DNA from: Erysipelotrichaceae bacterium OPF54
GTDB lineage: Bacteria; Bacillota_I; Bacilli_A; Erysipelotrichales; Erysipelotrichaceae
NCBI GenBank assembly: GCA_022834735.1
Contig: BQKD01000001.1
Coordinates: 1,713,659 to 1,777,658, forward strand
Direction: 5' to 3'
DNA length: 64,000 nt
Shown here: positions 26,642 to 34,240 of the stretch, piece after piece
How the letters are laid out: every line of letters starts with the position of its first letter
Position numbering within the stretch: the stretch's first letter is position 1
The notes under the pieces: generated by a model
The model's input: the letters and a program-made list of their open reading frames with translations, nothing else
Databases searched by the model: none
Told to the model about the DNA's origin: nothing
Made by a program: the position numbers and the translations under genes

Positions 26642-27828
26642 ACGTATTTCACCTCCACATCAAGCGTATCCTTTCCCGGCTTGACCTCAAGCTGTACGGT
26701 CTTGCCTTCTTCATCCCAGCGGATCGGGATCATGGCAGAGAGCAGAGATCCTTTTTCGGTTCCCGCTTCGATCTGTGCTTCATAGGATCCTGCCGGCAGC
26801 GGGACCTGCATCGAACTCATCGTCACATGAGGAGATCCACATTCGTATACTTTTTGCCCGTCTTTATAGAGCGTGATTTTGGCAAACGACGCGTCCGAAA
26901 GCCGGTCATAGATCACATTGAGCATGTGGACAGAAGTATTGAACCAATCCTGTCTTTCTGTCAATGCTTCCTGCAGGATCCTTGGGTGAGCGTACGCCTC
27001 CTTGATCGATGGAAAATCCGTTTCATCATAGGAAACGATTTCCTTTTCTCCATTGGTCCATACTATTTTATCCGCATTTTGCACGAGCGCCAGCAGCCGG
27101 ATCGAAAGGGATTCCAGATTTTCCTGCATAGCAGAAGACTCGAGCGAGATCGTCAATGTTCCGCGATCGAACGAGCTCGTGCATTGTTTGATACTTGACG
27201 CATATGTGACCAGACGTCCGACTTCCTCTGCGTTTTGTCCGCTTTCTGTCCGCATGTCATAGAGCCTTGCGATCGATTTTTGAATTGCTGTTCCCTGATC
27301 GCGTTCGATCCTTCCGTTCACCCAGATCTGTTCTACATCTTTCTGATCGATCTGATACTGGAAGTCCGCCTTTCCGTTTTTCGTTTCGTAAACGGTCGCG
27401 TAGAGCGTGTTCCCTTCCCGGCGCCAGCGCATCCGGCCGATCCCTTCTCCTTCATGCGTGTCCTGGCCGCCGATCGTGATCCGATCGTCTCTCTGGCTGA
27501 CATACGTATTTAAATATTGCGGATCGGCGGCTTTTCCGAACACATACTGCCGCAGGCCGATGCCCCCACCGATTACCAGGATTGTCGCCAGAATAGCGGC
27601 TGCCACGTTCCGGGCCGTTTTTTTCCGGATCTTTTTCAAATAATCGATCTGTCGTGAGGGCGCTTTCACAATCTCGTTTTCCGACTTCATATTTTCATAG
27701 GTCTGCCGGCATGTATCGCAGTGTTCCAGATGGTCCTCGATCATCCGGCTTGTCGTTTCATGGGTCAGTCCGTCGATATAGCTTGGCAGCAGATCGTGGA
27801 CGACTTCATGAGGCAGTTTTTCATTCAT
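26638..27828 (-). CDS. Membrane anti-sigma factor with zinc-finger
   Basis: This 396-residue protein has an N-terminal putative zinc-finger (DHLEHCDTCRQTYENM, His-x3-Cys-x2-Cys near 33-39), one membrane helix at about 72-92 (NVAAAILATILVIGGGIGL) and a large outside domain. This is the normal build of a membrane anti-sigma factor: the cytoplasmic finger holds the ECF sigma until an outside signal is sensed. It overlaps the sigma gene's 3' end by 8 bp. The outer domain contains repeated beta-rich segments and was not assigned to a family. Confidence 0.88.
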   Translation of the reverse strand: MNEKLPHEVVHDLLPSYIDGLTHETTSRMIEDHLEHCDTCRQTYENMKSENEIVKAPSRQIDYLKKIRKKTARNVAAAILATILVIGGGIGLRQYVFGKAADPQYLNTYVSQRDDRITIGGQDTHEGEGIGRMRWRREGNTLYATVYETKNGKADFQYQIDQKDVEQIWVNGRIERDQGTAIQKSIARLYDMRTESGQNAEEVGRLVTYASSIKQCTSSFDRGTLTISLESSAMQENLESLSIRLLALVQNADKIVWTNGEKEIVSYDETDFPSIKEAYAHPRILQEALTERQDWFNTSVHMLNVIYDRLSDASFAKITLYKDGQKVYECGSPHVTMSSMQVPLPAGSYEAQIEAGTEKGSLLSAMIPIRWDEEGKTVQLEVKPGKDTLDVEVKYV

Positions 27829-28285
27829 CGTTTTTCATCTCCTTCCTCAGTTTTTCCTTGGCCCGATAAAATGTCACTCTTGCCCAGTTTTCCGAACGTC
27901 CGAGCACGTCCGCGATGTTGGCAAAGCTCAGATCGCCATACATGCGCAGATAGACAACTTCACGCTGCAGGCCGTCCAGCTTCTGGATCGCTTTGAGCAG
28001 TCTGACTTTTCCGGATTGGTCGGTCCAGGCATCGGCGATCATGGAATCGTCCAGATCGAGCATGACGGGATGCTTGCGTACATACGCTGCATATAGTGTC
28101 CTGGCAATTCCGCAGAGCCAGGTGGACAGCTTGCAGGATCCGTCATATTTTTCCAGGGAACGGAATGCCTGATAAAAGGTTTCCTGGGTCAGTTCCTCGG
28201 CAACCGATTGATCATGACAGCGGGACAGCAGAAAACGGTAGACAAACTGTGCATAACGCTCATACATTTCGTCAAACGATTCCAT
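27821..28285 (-). CDS. ECF-type RNA polymerase sigma factor
   Basis: This 154-residue sigma-70 family factor has region 2 (MYERYAQFVYRFLLSRCHDQ, then AEELTQETFYQAFRSLEKYD) and region 4 (LQREVVYLRMYGDLSFANIA, then GRSENWARVTFYRAKEKLRK). ATG 28285 is preferred over a GTG six codons upstream because AAAGGAGAAAGG precedes it. It is first in the operon with its anti-sigma factor and a lipoprotein. The regulon is unknown. The signal probably comes from the envelope. Confidence 0.93.
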   Translation of the reverse strand: MESFDEMYERYAQFVYRFLLSRCHDQSVAEELTQETFYQAFRSLEKYDGSCKLSTWLCGIARTLYAAYVRKHPVMLDLDDSMIADAWTDQSGKVRLLKAIQKLDGLQREVVYLRMYGDLSFANIADVLGRSENWARVTFYRAKEKLRKEMKNDE

Positions 28286-28441
28286 CGGCCTTTCTCCTTT
28301 CACTTATCTATGTACGAACTATCCTATTTCGTTACAAAAAAATTATTTTTTCAAATTATATCGTGAAAAGGAACAAAATTTTAAAAATCTGTGAAAGAAA
28401 GACGGTTTTTGAAAACGCCATTCCGGAAGATTCTTCGTTTC

Positions 28442-28470
28442 TTGTCTGACAACGAACCAATAAAGATAAT
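28442..28470 (+). promoter_or_regulatory. Promoter of the 50-residue ORF
   Basis: TTGTCT and GATAAT are spaced by 17 bp, ending about 26 bp before the ATG at 28497. This looks like a housekeeping-sigma promoter. Confidence 0.6.
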
Positions 28471-28496
28471 GAAACTGTCAAAAGGAGGAACAAAAG

Positions 28497-28649
28497 ATGA
28501 AGAAAATAAATGAAAAAGAAATGATGGAACGCTACATGAGCTCGCGTTCCGGCGCTTACAGCTGGCCAATGTCTTCAAAGTGGCAAACGATCGAAGAAAC
28601 GCCGAAAGGTTTTGCGTTCAAAGCGATCCTGAAATTTCTTTGCGCTTAA
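28497..28649 (+). CDS. Small 50-residue protein, unknown function
   Basis: This short ORF has an unusually strong ribosome site (AAAGGAGGAA, 7 bases before ATG), its own promoter and a terminator at 28753. The peptide starts KKINEKEMMERYMSSRSGAY, has a middle SWPMSSKWQTIEE and ends with a hydrophobic-basic GFAFKAILKFLCA. It has no recognisable family. The terminal Cys-Ala and amphipathic tail could suit a signalling or membrane-active peptide, but that is speculation. It is divergent from the ECF sigma gene. Confidence 0.6.
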   Translation: MKKINEKEMMERYMSSRSGAYSWPMSSKWQTIEETPKGFAFKAILKFLCA

Positions 28650-28697
28650 AAAGAGCATTGTATTCGACAAAGAAAGGAAAAGCATGGTTTAATACAG

Positions 28698-28716
28698 GTG
28701 AGCTGAAAGAGCTCAC
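28698..28716 (+). other. Hairpin after the small ORF
   Basis: GTGAGCT and AGCTCAC form a perfect 7-bp stem with loop GAAAG in the short leader between the 50-residue ORF and the terminator. There is no T-tract, so it is not a terminator; it may protect the 3' end of the message. Confidence 0.4.
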
Positions 28717-28752
28717 TTCATAATCAAATTCCCTTTCTTAAAACTTTCTTGG

Positions 28753-28779
28753 AAAAAGGCCTCGTCGGAGGCCTTTTTT
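28753..28779. terminator. Bidirectional terminator
   Basis: AAAAAGGCCTC, a GTCG loop and GAGGCCTTTTTT form a strong symmetrical terminator. It serves the small ORF and the SDR remnant on the other strand. Confidence 0.92.
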
Positions 28780-28802
28780 CTTGCTTATTTGCTTATTTTT
28801 AC

Positions 28803-29162
28803 TTATCCTTCAAATGTCGGCCGTACGACCAAATCTGATACATCGACATGCTCGGGTTGAGAAATCGCGTACAATACGGCGCTGGCGATCGTCTCCGGTT
28901 CCAGTCCGAACTGCTCGTAAAAATTCTCGACCTGCTTTTTCACGACACTTTCTGCTACAGTATTCAATAATTCCGTTTTGATCATGCCTGGATATATGGT
29001 CGTTGTCCAGATGTTTTTATTGTCCTGAATCGTTTCTATGTTGAATGACTGTACAAGCACTTTTACAAAATGTTTGGTTCCGCAGTAGTATACAGCATTT
29101 CCCGGAACCAGGGTCGTTCGGGCCCGTGATGAAGTGACGATAATATGACCCGTATTCAGCAC
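28803..29162 (-). pseudogene. Short-chain dehydrogenase, C-terminal fragment
   Basis: About 119 residues of an SDR remain: the strand GHIIVTSSRARTT (catalytic Ser), YYCGTKHFVKVLVQ (catalytic Tyr-x3-Lys) and the TTIYPGMIKTELL loop. The Rossmann half with the glycine-rich motif is missing. The fragment begins directly after the stop codon of the AlbA_2-domain gene, so the 5' half was lost or replaced when that gene arrived. No ribosome site is seen before the GTG. Confidence 0.82.
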
Positions 29163-29166
29163 CTTT

Positions 29167-30429
29167 CTATTCTATTATTTTTGATAGTAAATATCCGGTA
29201 CTTCGTCCATTTCCAGTTTTTTGAACAATATTTTTTTCAATTAGCTGATTGAGGATCGTGCGCGTTTTCGTACGACTGAACGGAGAGTTTTTCATAAGCT
29301 GTCCCATTGATCGAATGATTGTCGAACTTAGCTGCTCACATACGACCTTTTCATCTTCTTCCAATTCAATTTCACTTTCGAAAAGAGGAAGAATGATCAG
29401 GATCGAATGTTCACTAATTTGAAACGTTGGCTGAGAAACACTGTTTTCGTACGCTTGACGAATCCGGTAAATTCCTGTACCGAAAATTTCAACCAGATTT
29501 AAGCGGAAAAATATATTGCCTATGATTCTGTTTCTTAAGATTGACCCATGCTTTCCTAAGAACTCCTCTTTCGTGATTTCTGATGGCAATCCTCCCGGAG
29601 AAAGCACTTCTACTCGATCCTCAAACATTGATACTTGAATATTTCTTTTGGAGTCCCACAATCTATGGATCAAGGCATTTGCGATCGCTTCCCGAAAAGC
29701 AACTTCCGGAATGCTTTCCTTTTTTTTACGTACGAATCCCGTAATGATTTCATATTGATATTGGTCTTTGTATAGCTTTGCGACTTGATCATATTGAAGC
29801 AATGCCGACTGATTCGTAAAAGAAATCCTTCTGCGGATCATATTTTCATCATTTCCAAAAATCGCAACATCTATTCCCGGAAATGTATTTTGATCTGCCA
29901 ATATTTCCGCTGCTATATTGTACTTCTTATCATCACTGTAAAGTTCCAATGATTTGAGAATATTTCTATTGATCGAATTGATTCCAAGCGATTCTTTCAA
30001 AAACGATTCAAGCGTTAAAAAAGAAAGATCCTGCTTTTGCGCCGGAAGTTCTTCAAATTCCAAATGCTGTCCAGCCAGAATCAAACGCGACAATTCCAGA
30101 TCATCGACTTCTATAGTTGCGGTATCATTTCGTTTATACGCTTTTCCTTTGTAACGATAAGGAGTATACACACCTTTTTGAACGTGCAATTCAATGGTAG
30201 AGTTATCAAGTACTTCCAAGGCATAATCCGGTTGCGGTTGAATATTGTCATTAATTTGATTTTCAATATCAAGACACGTTTTATATGGATCAGAAAGCGG
30301 TACGACTTTTCCCTGATCATTGATTCCAAATAAGATCGTTCCACCCTCATAATTTGAAAATGCACTCACTGTTTTCAAATATTGTGGAGTTACTTTTTCT
30401 TTCCATTCAAGATTTTTGTTTTCTTTCAT
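29167..30429 (-). CDS. AlbA_2-domain ATP-binding regulator-like protein
   Basis: This 420-residue protein of the Schlafen-AlbA_2 family is often annotated as a putative transcriptional regulator with an ATP-binding fold. The N-terminal AlbA_2 domain has LEWKEKVTPQYLKTVSAFSN and GGTILFGINDQGKVV. The middle holds an HATPase_c_4-type region (FREAIANALIHRLW; FEDRVEVLSPGGLP; GTGIYRIRQAY). A C-terminal winged helix (FSRTKTRTILNQLIEKNIVQ) follows. It lies between two truncated genes and its AT-rich coding differs from neighbours, which suggests transfer. A perfect palindrome overlaps its -35 region. Confidence 0.88.
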   Translation of the reverse strand: MKENKNLEWKEKVTPQYLKTVSAFSNYEGGTILFGINDQGKVVPLSDPYKTCLDIENQINDNIQPQPDYALEVLDNSTIELHVQKGVYTPYRYKGKAYKRNDTATIEVDDLELSRLILAGQHLEFEELPAQKQDLSFLTLESFLKESLGINSINRNILKSLELYSDDKKYNIAAEILADQNTFPGIDVAIFGNDENMIRRRISFTNQSALLQYDQVAKLYKDQYQYEIITGFVRKKKESIPEVAFREAIANALIHRLWDSKRNIQVSMFEDRVEVLSPGGLPSEITKEEFLGKHGSILRNRIIGNIFFRLNLVEIFGTGIYRIRQAYENSVSQPTFQISEHSILIILPLFESEIELEEDEKVVCEQLSSTIIRSMGQLMKNSPFSRTKTRTILNQLIEKNIVQKTGNGRSTGYLLSKIIE

Positions 30430-30468
30430 GATGATCCTCCCGATTTTATTATAATCCGTTTTGCGCTT

Positions 30469-30488
30469 GCGCGAAAAAGTTTTCGCGC
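30469..30488. promoter_or_regulatory. 20-bp perfect palindrome before the AlbA_2 gene
   Basis: GCGCGAAAA and TTTTCGCGC form a perfect 9-bp inverted repeat with 2 bases between. Further GCGCAAA and GCGCGAAAAG half-sites follow to 30517. A TATAAT on the minus strand near 30447-30452 places the palindrome over the -35 region, so self-repression by the winged-helix protein is plausible. Confidence 0.6.
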
Positions 30489-30522
30489 AAATTTATGCGC
30501 AAATCGTGCGCGAAAAGTATGA

Positions 30523-30981
30523 TCAAATGATCTGCATGAAGATCTCTGTCATGATCGGCATGAAAAAGATCGATATGATCGTTGTCATGCCATTGATCGC
30601 GCTCGCATAGGAAGGCTCATTGTCATGAAGCTGAGCCAGCTGGCTGACCATAGCAGCCGAAGGCGTAATGACCGCAAGAAAGACGATCCACAAGATCATT
30701 TTCTGGTCCTCATCGATCCCGAATCGCGAAAGCACAAAAAGAAGTCCCAAAACAAGAAGCGGAACGACAACCATTTTCAATATTGTGATCTGATATATCC
30801 TCTTTTGCGTGAACACTTTTTTCAGATCGATCCCGGCCAGAAGCCTGGCGATCATGATCATGCCTAACGGACCGATCAGCCCGGCAATCTTGCTGATCGT
30901 AACCATCATCAGTTCCGGGAGCGTAATGTGCGCCATTATTAAAAACAAAGGTATGATTTCATCGATCAGCAACAAACCCAT
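30523..30981 (-). pseudogene. AEC-family (auxin efflux carrier) transporter, C-terminal half
   Basis: This 152-residue hydrophobic protein with about five membrane helices matches the second half of AEC carriers, which usually have about 300 residues and ten helices. ITLPELMMVTISKIAGLIGP and MIMIARLLAGIDLKKVF correspond to the middle of the full protein. The first half is missing, yet an AGGAGGGG site precedes the ATG by 8 bases. It is most likely a deletion remnant; a half-size transporter is less likely. Confidence 0.75.
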
Positions 30982-31000
30982 TTCGGTTTCCCCTCCTAAT

Positions 31001-31027
31001 AAAAAGGCATCCGAAGAACTCGATGCC
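31001..31027 (-). terminator. Terminator after the LamG-like gene
   Basis: On the minus strand GGCATC pairs with GATGCC, followed by TTTTTATT. It lies within 10 bp of the stop of the gene at 31035. Confidence 0.8.
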
Positions 31028-31034
31028 TAAGGCC

Positions 31035-31634
31035 CTAAAAACGTGAGGTCTTCCAATCCTTGAAAAACGCTTCCGTTCCTGTATCGACATAGAAGCCGAC
31101 CGCTCCGCGCGCATTGGCTCCATGTTTCAGATCTGCGACCTCCAAAACAGGATGTTCCATATCGCCGACAAAAAAGGAAGCTTTTTCATCGATGATCACT
31201 GCTTTCAATGTGATCCATTCATCCAGCTGAATATTGACAGGCGCTTCGTATCCTTCGATTCCGAATTCCCGAAAATAAGAGAACGTATATCCTGGATAAG
31301 AAAAATACTGCGAACCATGCGCCCGACGCACCGGATCGGGATGATTGCCATTGGCCGGACGTACATAATACGATTCGAATTCCGAACCATCCGGTTTCGC
31401 CCGAAAGACGATCCCGATAAATCCTCGCGCAAAATCGGGTGCGCCAGGCAGCAGACGCGATCGCATCTTTACTTCGATCATCCCGTTATGAAACGGCTGG
31501 TCTTCCTCGATCAGGACCATCGTATTCTCATCGAAACGATCGATCTTGCCGCTCTTTTCGACCCGCAGAACCTGTTCGCTGTCCAAATTTGTCCATTGCG
31601 CTTTTGTATGCATTGTTTTTAAATTTTCATTCAT
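31035..31634 (-). CDS. Concanavalin-like (LamG/DUF1080-type) domain protein
   Basis: This 199-residue cytosolic protein has no signal peptide. The pattern of short beta strands with RGFIGIVFRAKPDGSEFESY, YYVRPANGNHPD and NARGAVGFYVDTGTEAFF resembles the jelly-roll of concanavalin-like/3-keto-disaccharide hydrolase-like domains. No catalytic residues can be named. It is separated by one base from the beta-lactamase-like gene, so both are made from one message and may act together. Confidence 0.7.
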   Translation of the reverse strand: MNENLKTMHTKAQWTNLDSEQVLRVEKSGKIDRFDENTMVLIEEDQPFHNGMIEVKMRSRLLPGAPDFARGFIGIVFRAKPDGSEFESYYVRPANGNHPDPVRRAHGSQYFSYPGYTFSYFREFGIEGYEAPVNIQLDEWITLKAVIIDEKASFFVGDMEHPVLEVADLKHGANARGAVGFYVDTGTEAFFKDWKTSRF

Positions 31635-31635
31635 A

Positions 31636-33150
31636 TTATTTCTCCTCCTGGTATACGATTTTTGTTTTCAGATCCGGATCATCGCCTGTGACCATCTGCT
31701 CGGAAACGATGCATTCGTTTTCTTCGAACAGAAACCTCAGTTCTTTCGTGAATCCGGTCTCGATCCAGCGGAAACGGACCGTTAATTCATTGGTCGTGCT
31801 CCAGTAGCCCGAAACAAGCACATCTTTCGTGTAGATCATCTCATCCAGTTCCATTGGCACATACAAGCCGTTCGTGAATACCGGGATCGGATATCTATGC
31901 CCGTTAATGAGCGCGTCGAGTGTAAGAAGCCCGTTCTTTTTTTCGAACCGGAACGATGTCATTCCTTTTCGGTTCTGCGCTTCTGTTCTTAACCGGATCG
32001 GATCGTAAAACAATACGGCCGGTGTCACGCCCTTTCCTTCTGTCATGAATTCATGGCAAGGAATATCGATCGGATCGGCACAGCCTTTTGGCTGCTTTTT
32101 CACGCACAATCTGGCCAGCCGGTCGTTCAGCGCTCGGATCATCGTTTCCTCTTCCTGGACCGGTTCGTCCTTGATCGTTTCCACGAACTCCCATACCTGA
32201 TCAAGCGTTGTCTGCGATACAGGCGATTCGGTCGAGCTCTGGGTGATCGCGATGATCAGATCGAGCTTTGGCACGACGATGCCGAATTGTCCGTACGCGC
32301 CTTCGGCCCGGTAGCCCAGATCATCATGCGAGATCCACATCATGCCGCCATATCCGAACACATTGTCGCTGAAGAGGTCGAGCTTTGCGTAACCGAAAAT
32401 ATTCGAGGAATCGACTTGCGGACTGGTCGCGAAATCGACAAACTGTTCCGAAAGGATCTCTTCGCCGTCCCATTTTCCGTGATGCAGATAGAGGCGCATG
32501 AGACGCAGCAGATCCTCGGACTTGCAGTGCAGTCCGCCTGACGCAAAAGAAGTGCCGTCCGGAGCCGTGAACCACGTGATATTTTCCGGATCGATCCCGA
32601 TCTTTTCGAACAGCTTTTCTTTCAGAAATCCGGGCAGAGACTGTCCGGTCTTTTCAGCAAGGATCTTTGCCAGAAGCGTGGCGGGCGCGTTGTTGTAGAG
32701 AAAGGACGTTCCCGGCTCGTACGCAAAGTTTGTCTGCTCAAAATAGTTTTGCGGCCACGATTCATCGACCGGCACTTCGCGATCCGAACCGGAGCTCATG
32801 GTCATCAGATCCCGGACAGTCACCTTCTTCAGGTTTTCAGGACACGGATCGGGAATATACTGCGGCAGGAGATCGACAAGACGATCTTCGAGCGACAGGA
32901 TCCCTTCGTGACAGGCGATCCCGATCGCAGTTCCGGAAAACGTCTTGGATGCCGACATCATCATATGTTTGATATCCGGCGAATACGGGGCCCACCATCC
33001 TTCCAGTGCGATCTTGTCATGACGCATGACCATGATCGAATGGATTTCCGTATATTCTCCTTCCAGCTGATCGAGCAGCTTCATGATCGCTTTGACGGAG
33101 ATCCCCACCGTCTGCGGCACGACCCGTTCAAATTCCTTTTTTGTTTTCAT
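31636..33150 (-). CDS. Serine hydrolase, beta-lactamase/PBP4* family
   Basis: This 504-residue serine hydrolase of the class C beta-lactamase superfamily carries the nucleophile motif Ser-x-x-Lys in MMMSASKTFSG (near residue 70) and the Tyr-x-Asn motif in FLYNNAPATLLAK. The C-terminal 150 residues form a separate beta-rich domain. No signal peptide is seen, so it is probably cytosolic and an esterase or peptidase rather than a resistance enzyme. ATG 33150 follows AAAGGGGA; the ATG two codons earlier is too close. Confidence 0.87.
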   Translation of the reverse strand: MKTKKEFERVVPQTVGISVKAIMKLLDQLEGEYTEIHSIMVMRHDKIALEGWWAPYSPDIKHMMMSASKTFSGTAIGIACHEGILSLEDRLVDLLPQYIPDPCPENLKKVTVRDLMTMSSGSDREVPVDESWPQNYFEQTNFAYEPGTSFLYNNAPATLLAKILAEKTGQSLPGFLKEKLFEKIGIDPENITWFTAPDGTSFASGGLHCKSEDLLRLMRLYLHHGKWDGEEILSEQFVDFATSPQVDSSNIFGYAKLDLFSDNVFGYGGMMWISHDDLGYRAEGAYGQFGIVVPKLDLIIAITQSSTESPVSQTTLDQVWEFVETIKDEPVQEEETMIRALNDRLARLCVKKQPKGCADPIDIPCHEFMTEGKGVTPAVLFYDPIRLRTEAQNRKGMTSFRFEKKNGLLTLDALINGHRYPIPVFTNGLYVPMELDEMIYTKDVLVSGYWSTTNELTVRFRWIETGFTKELRFLFEENECIVSEQMVTGDDPDLKTKIVYQEEK

Positions 33151-33152
33151 GC

Positions 33153-33404
33153 TCATTTCCCCTTTTCTTTATTTCGATATGTACCATAGTACTCATGACA
33201 CATTGCAGGATCGGCAAATGCACCATGAAGTGCAGTTTTCCATCTGCGGCAAATCCGGTCAGCGATCCGATTTCCCAAAATTCGCGAAACTTTATTGATA
33301 CGTTCCTTTTCAATGAATCGTTCGAGCTGTGTACAAAGTTCTTCGCCTGCTTCGAAACAAAGCCATAATATTTCATGGCCTAGTTTTGATTCGCCCTTCA
33401 TCAT
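33153..33404 (-). CDS. Small hypothetical protein upstream of the serine hydrolase
   Basis: This 83-residue ORF follows AGAGGAG and a TATAAT box. Its TGA stop overlaps the start region of the next gene, which implies coupled translation. The sequence is helical at first (GHEILWLCFEAGEELCTQLE) and rich in Cys, Arg and aromatic residues later. No family was recognised. It is probably real because of the tight coupling and good ribosome site, but function is unknown. Confidence 0.55.
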   Translation of the reverse strand: MMKGESKLGHEILWLCFEAGEELCTQLERFIEKERINKVSRILGNRIADRICRRWKTALHGAFADPAMCHEYYGTYRNKEKGK

Positions 33405-33555
33405 TCCCATCTCCTCTTTTCATTTTTATTATATGAATTCCTGATTTTATTAAAAGTACGCACTTTTTTGTTCCCGTCCAATATCTGCGTATTTTTTGAT
33501 ATGAAATAAAGAGATCAATGCACATATAAGAGATAAAGCACTCACGAGTAAATTT

Positions 33556-33640
33556 GTATTCGTCTCGACGAATACGCTCTTTTTCTGGTGTGAACCTCAC
33601 CACCTAAGTTCTATCGAACTATAGCTGGAGAGTGCGAATC
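33556..33640. other. Cluster of hairpins upstream of the HxlR gene
   Basis: Three inverted repeats lie in a row: GTATTCGT/ACGAATAC (perfect, 33556-33575), GGTG/CACC, and AGTTC/GAACT. They are 50-140 bp before the HxlR start and could be operators or a structured RNA. The rest of 33405-33695 shows nothing else. Confidence 0.4.
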
Positions 33641-33695
33641 AGAAATCCTTCAAAAATCAGACACTTTTTTCTATAATGGACAAAAGGAGCCATTT

Positions 33696-34022
33696 ATGAT
33701 CAAAAAACAAAATATGCCTGACTGTCCGGTCGCGACGACCGTTCAGCTGATCGGAAGCAAATGGAAACTGCTCATTCTGCGCAATTTATCGCATCGTTCA
33801 TGGCGGTTCAACGAACTGAAAAAAGACCTTGAAGGAATTTCCCACAAGGTCCTGACCGATTCACTGCGTTCTCTGGAAGAAGACGGACTGGTCGACCGCG
33901 TCGTTTTTGATGAAAACCCGCCGCACGTCGAGTATTCCTTGTCTACGCTGGGAAAAGAGATCTTTCCGATCCTGAAAACGATGGAGGATTTCGGACGCCA
34001 GTATAAAGAACGAACTGTATGA
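33696..34022 (+). CDS. HxlR-family transcriptional regulator
   Basis: This 108-residue winged-helix regulator of the HxlR type, a group often responding to aldehydes or redox stress, shows CPVATTVQLIGSKWKLLILR, RFNELKKDLEGISHKVLTDS and LRSLEEDGLVDRVVF. The single N-terminal Cys (in MPDCPV) is the usual sensor position. AAAGGAG precedes the ATG. It is convergent with a flavin reductase gene, now separated by an IS element; HxlR regulators commonly govern neighbouring oxidoreductases. Confidence 0.93.
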   Translation: MIKKQNMPDCPVATTVQLIGSKWKLLILRNLSHRSWRFNELKKDLEGISHKVLTDSLRSLEEDGLVDRVVFDENPPHVEYSLSTLGKEIFPILKTMEDFGRQYKERTV

Positions 34023-34025
34023 AAT

Positions 34026-34041
34026 GCCGCCATCAATCGGC
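34026..34041. repeat. Target duplication, left copy (terminator hairpin)
   Basis: GCCGCCATCAATCGGC occurs here and at 36047-36062, one copy at each end of the IS element. GCCG and CGGC make a short stem. At the right copy a T-run follows, so this was a terminator between the convergent HxlR and flavin reductase genes. Confidence 0.85.
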
Positions 34042-34240
34042 CAATGGCGTGAACTTAAGGAATTTGTTACCTTATGCGTTCACGCCGTTTTTTTCTTATA
34101 GGTTAAATGCTGAGATTCATGAAAAAAGAGCGTAAAAAGCCCCTATCTTTCAATAATGTTCAAAAATTTTTCTATTTTCACAGATTTAAGCTATACTTGA
34201 ATTGTAATCTTTGCGCAGCCGCCACGAGTGGCTTTACTAC

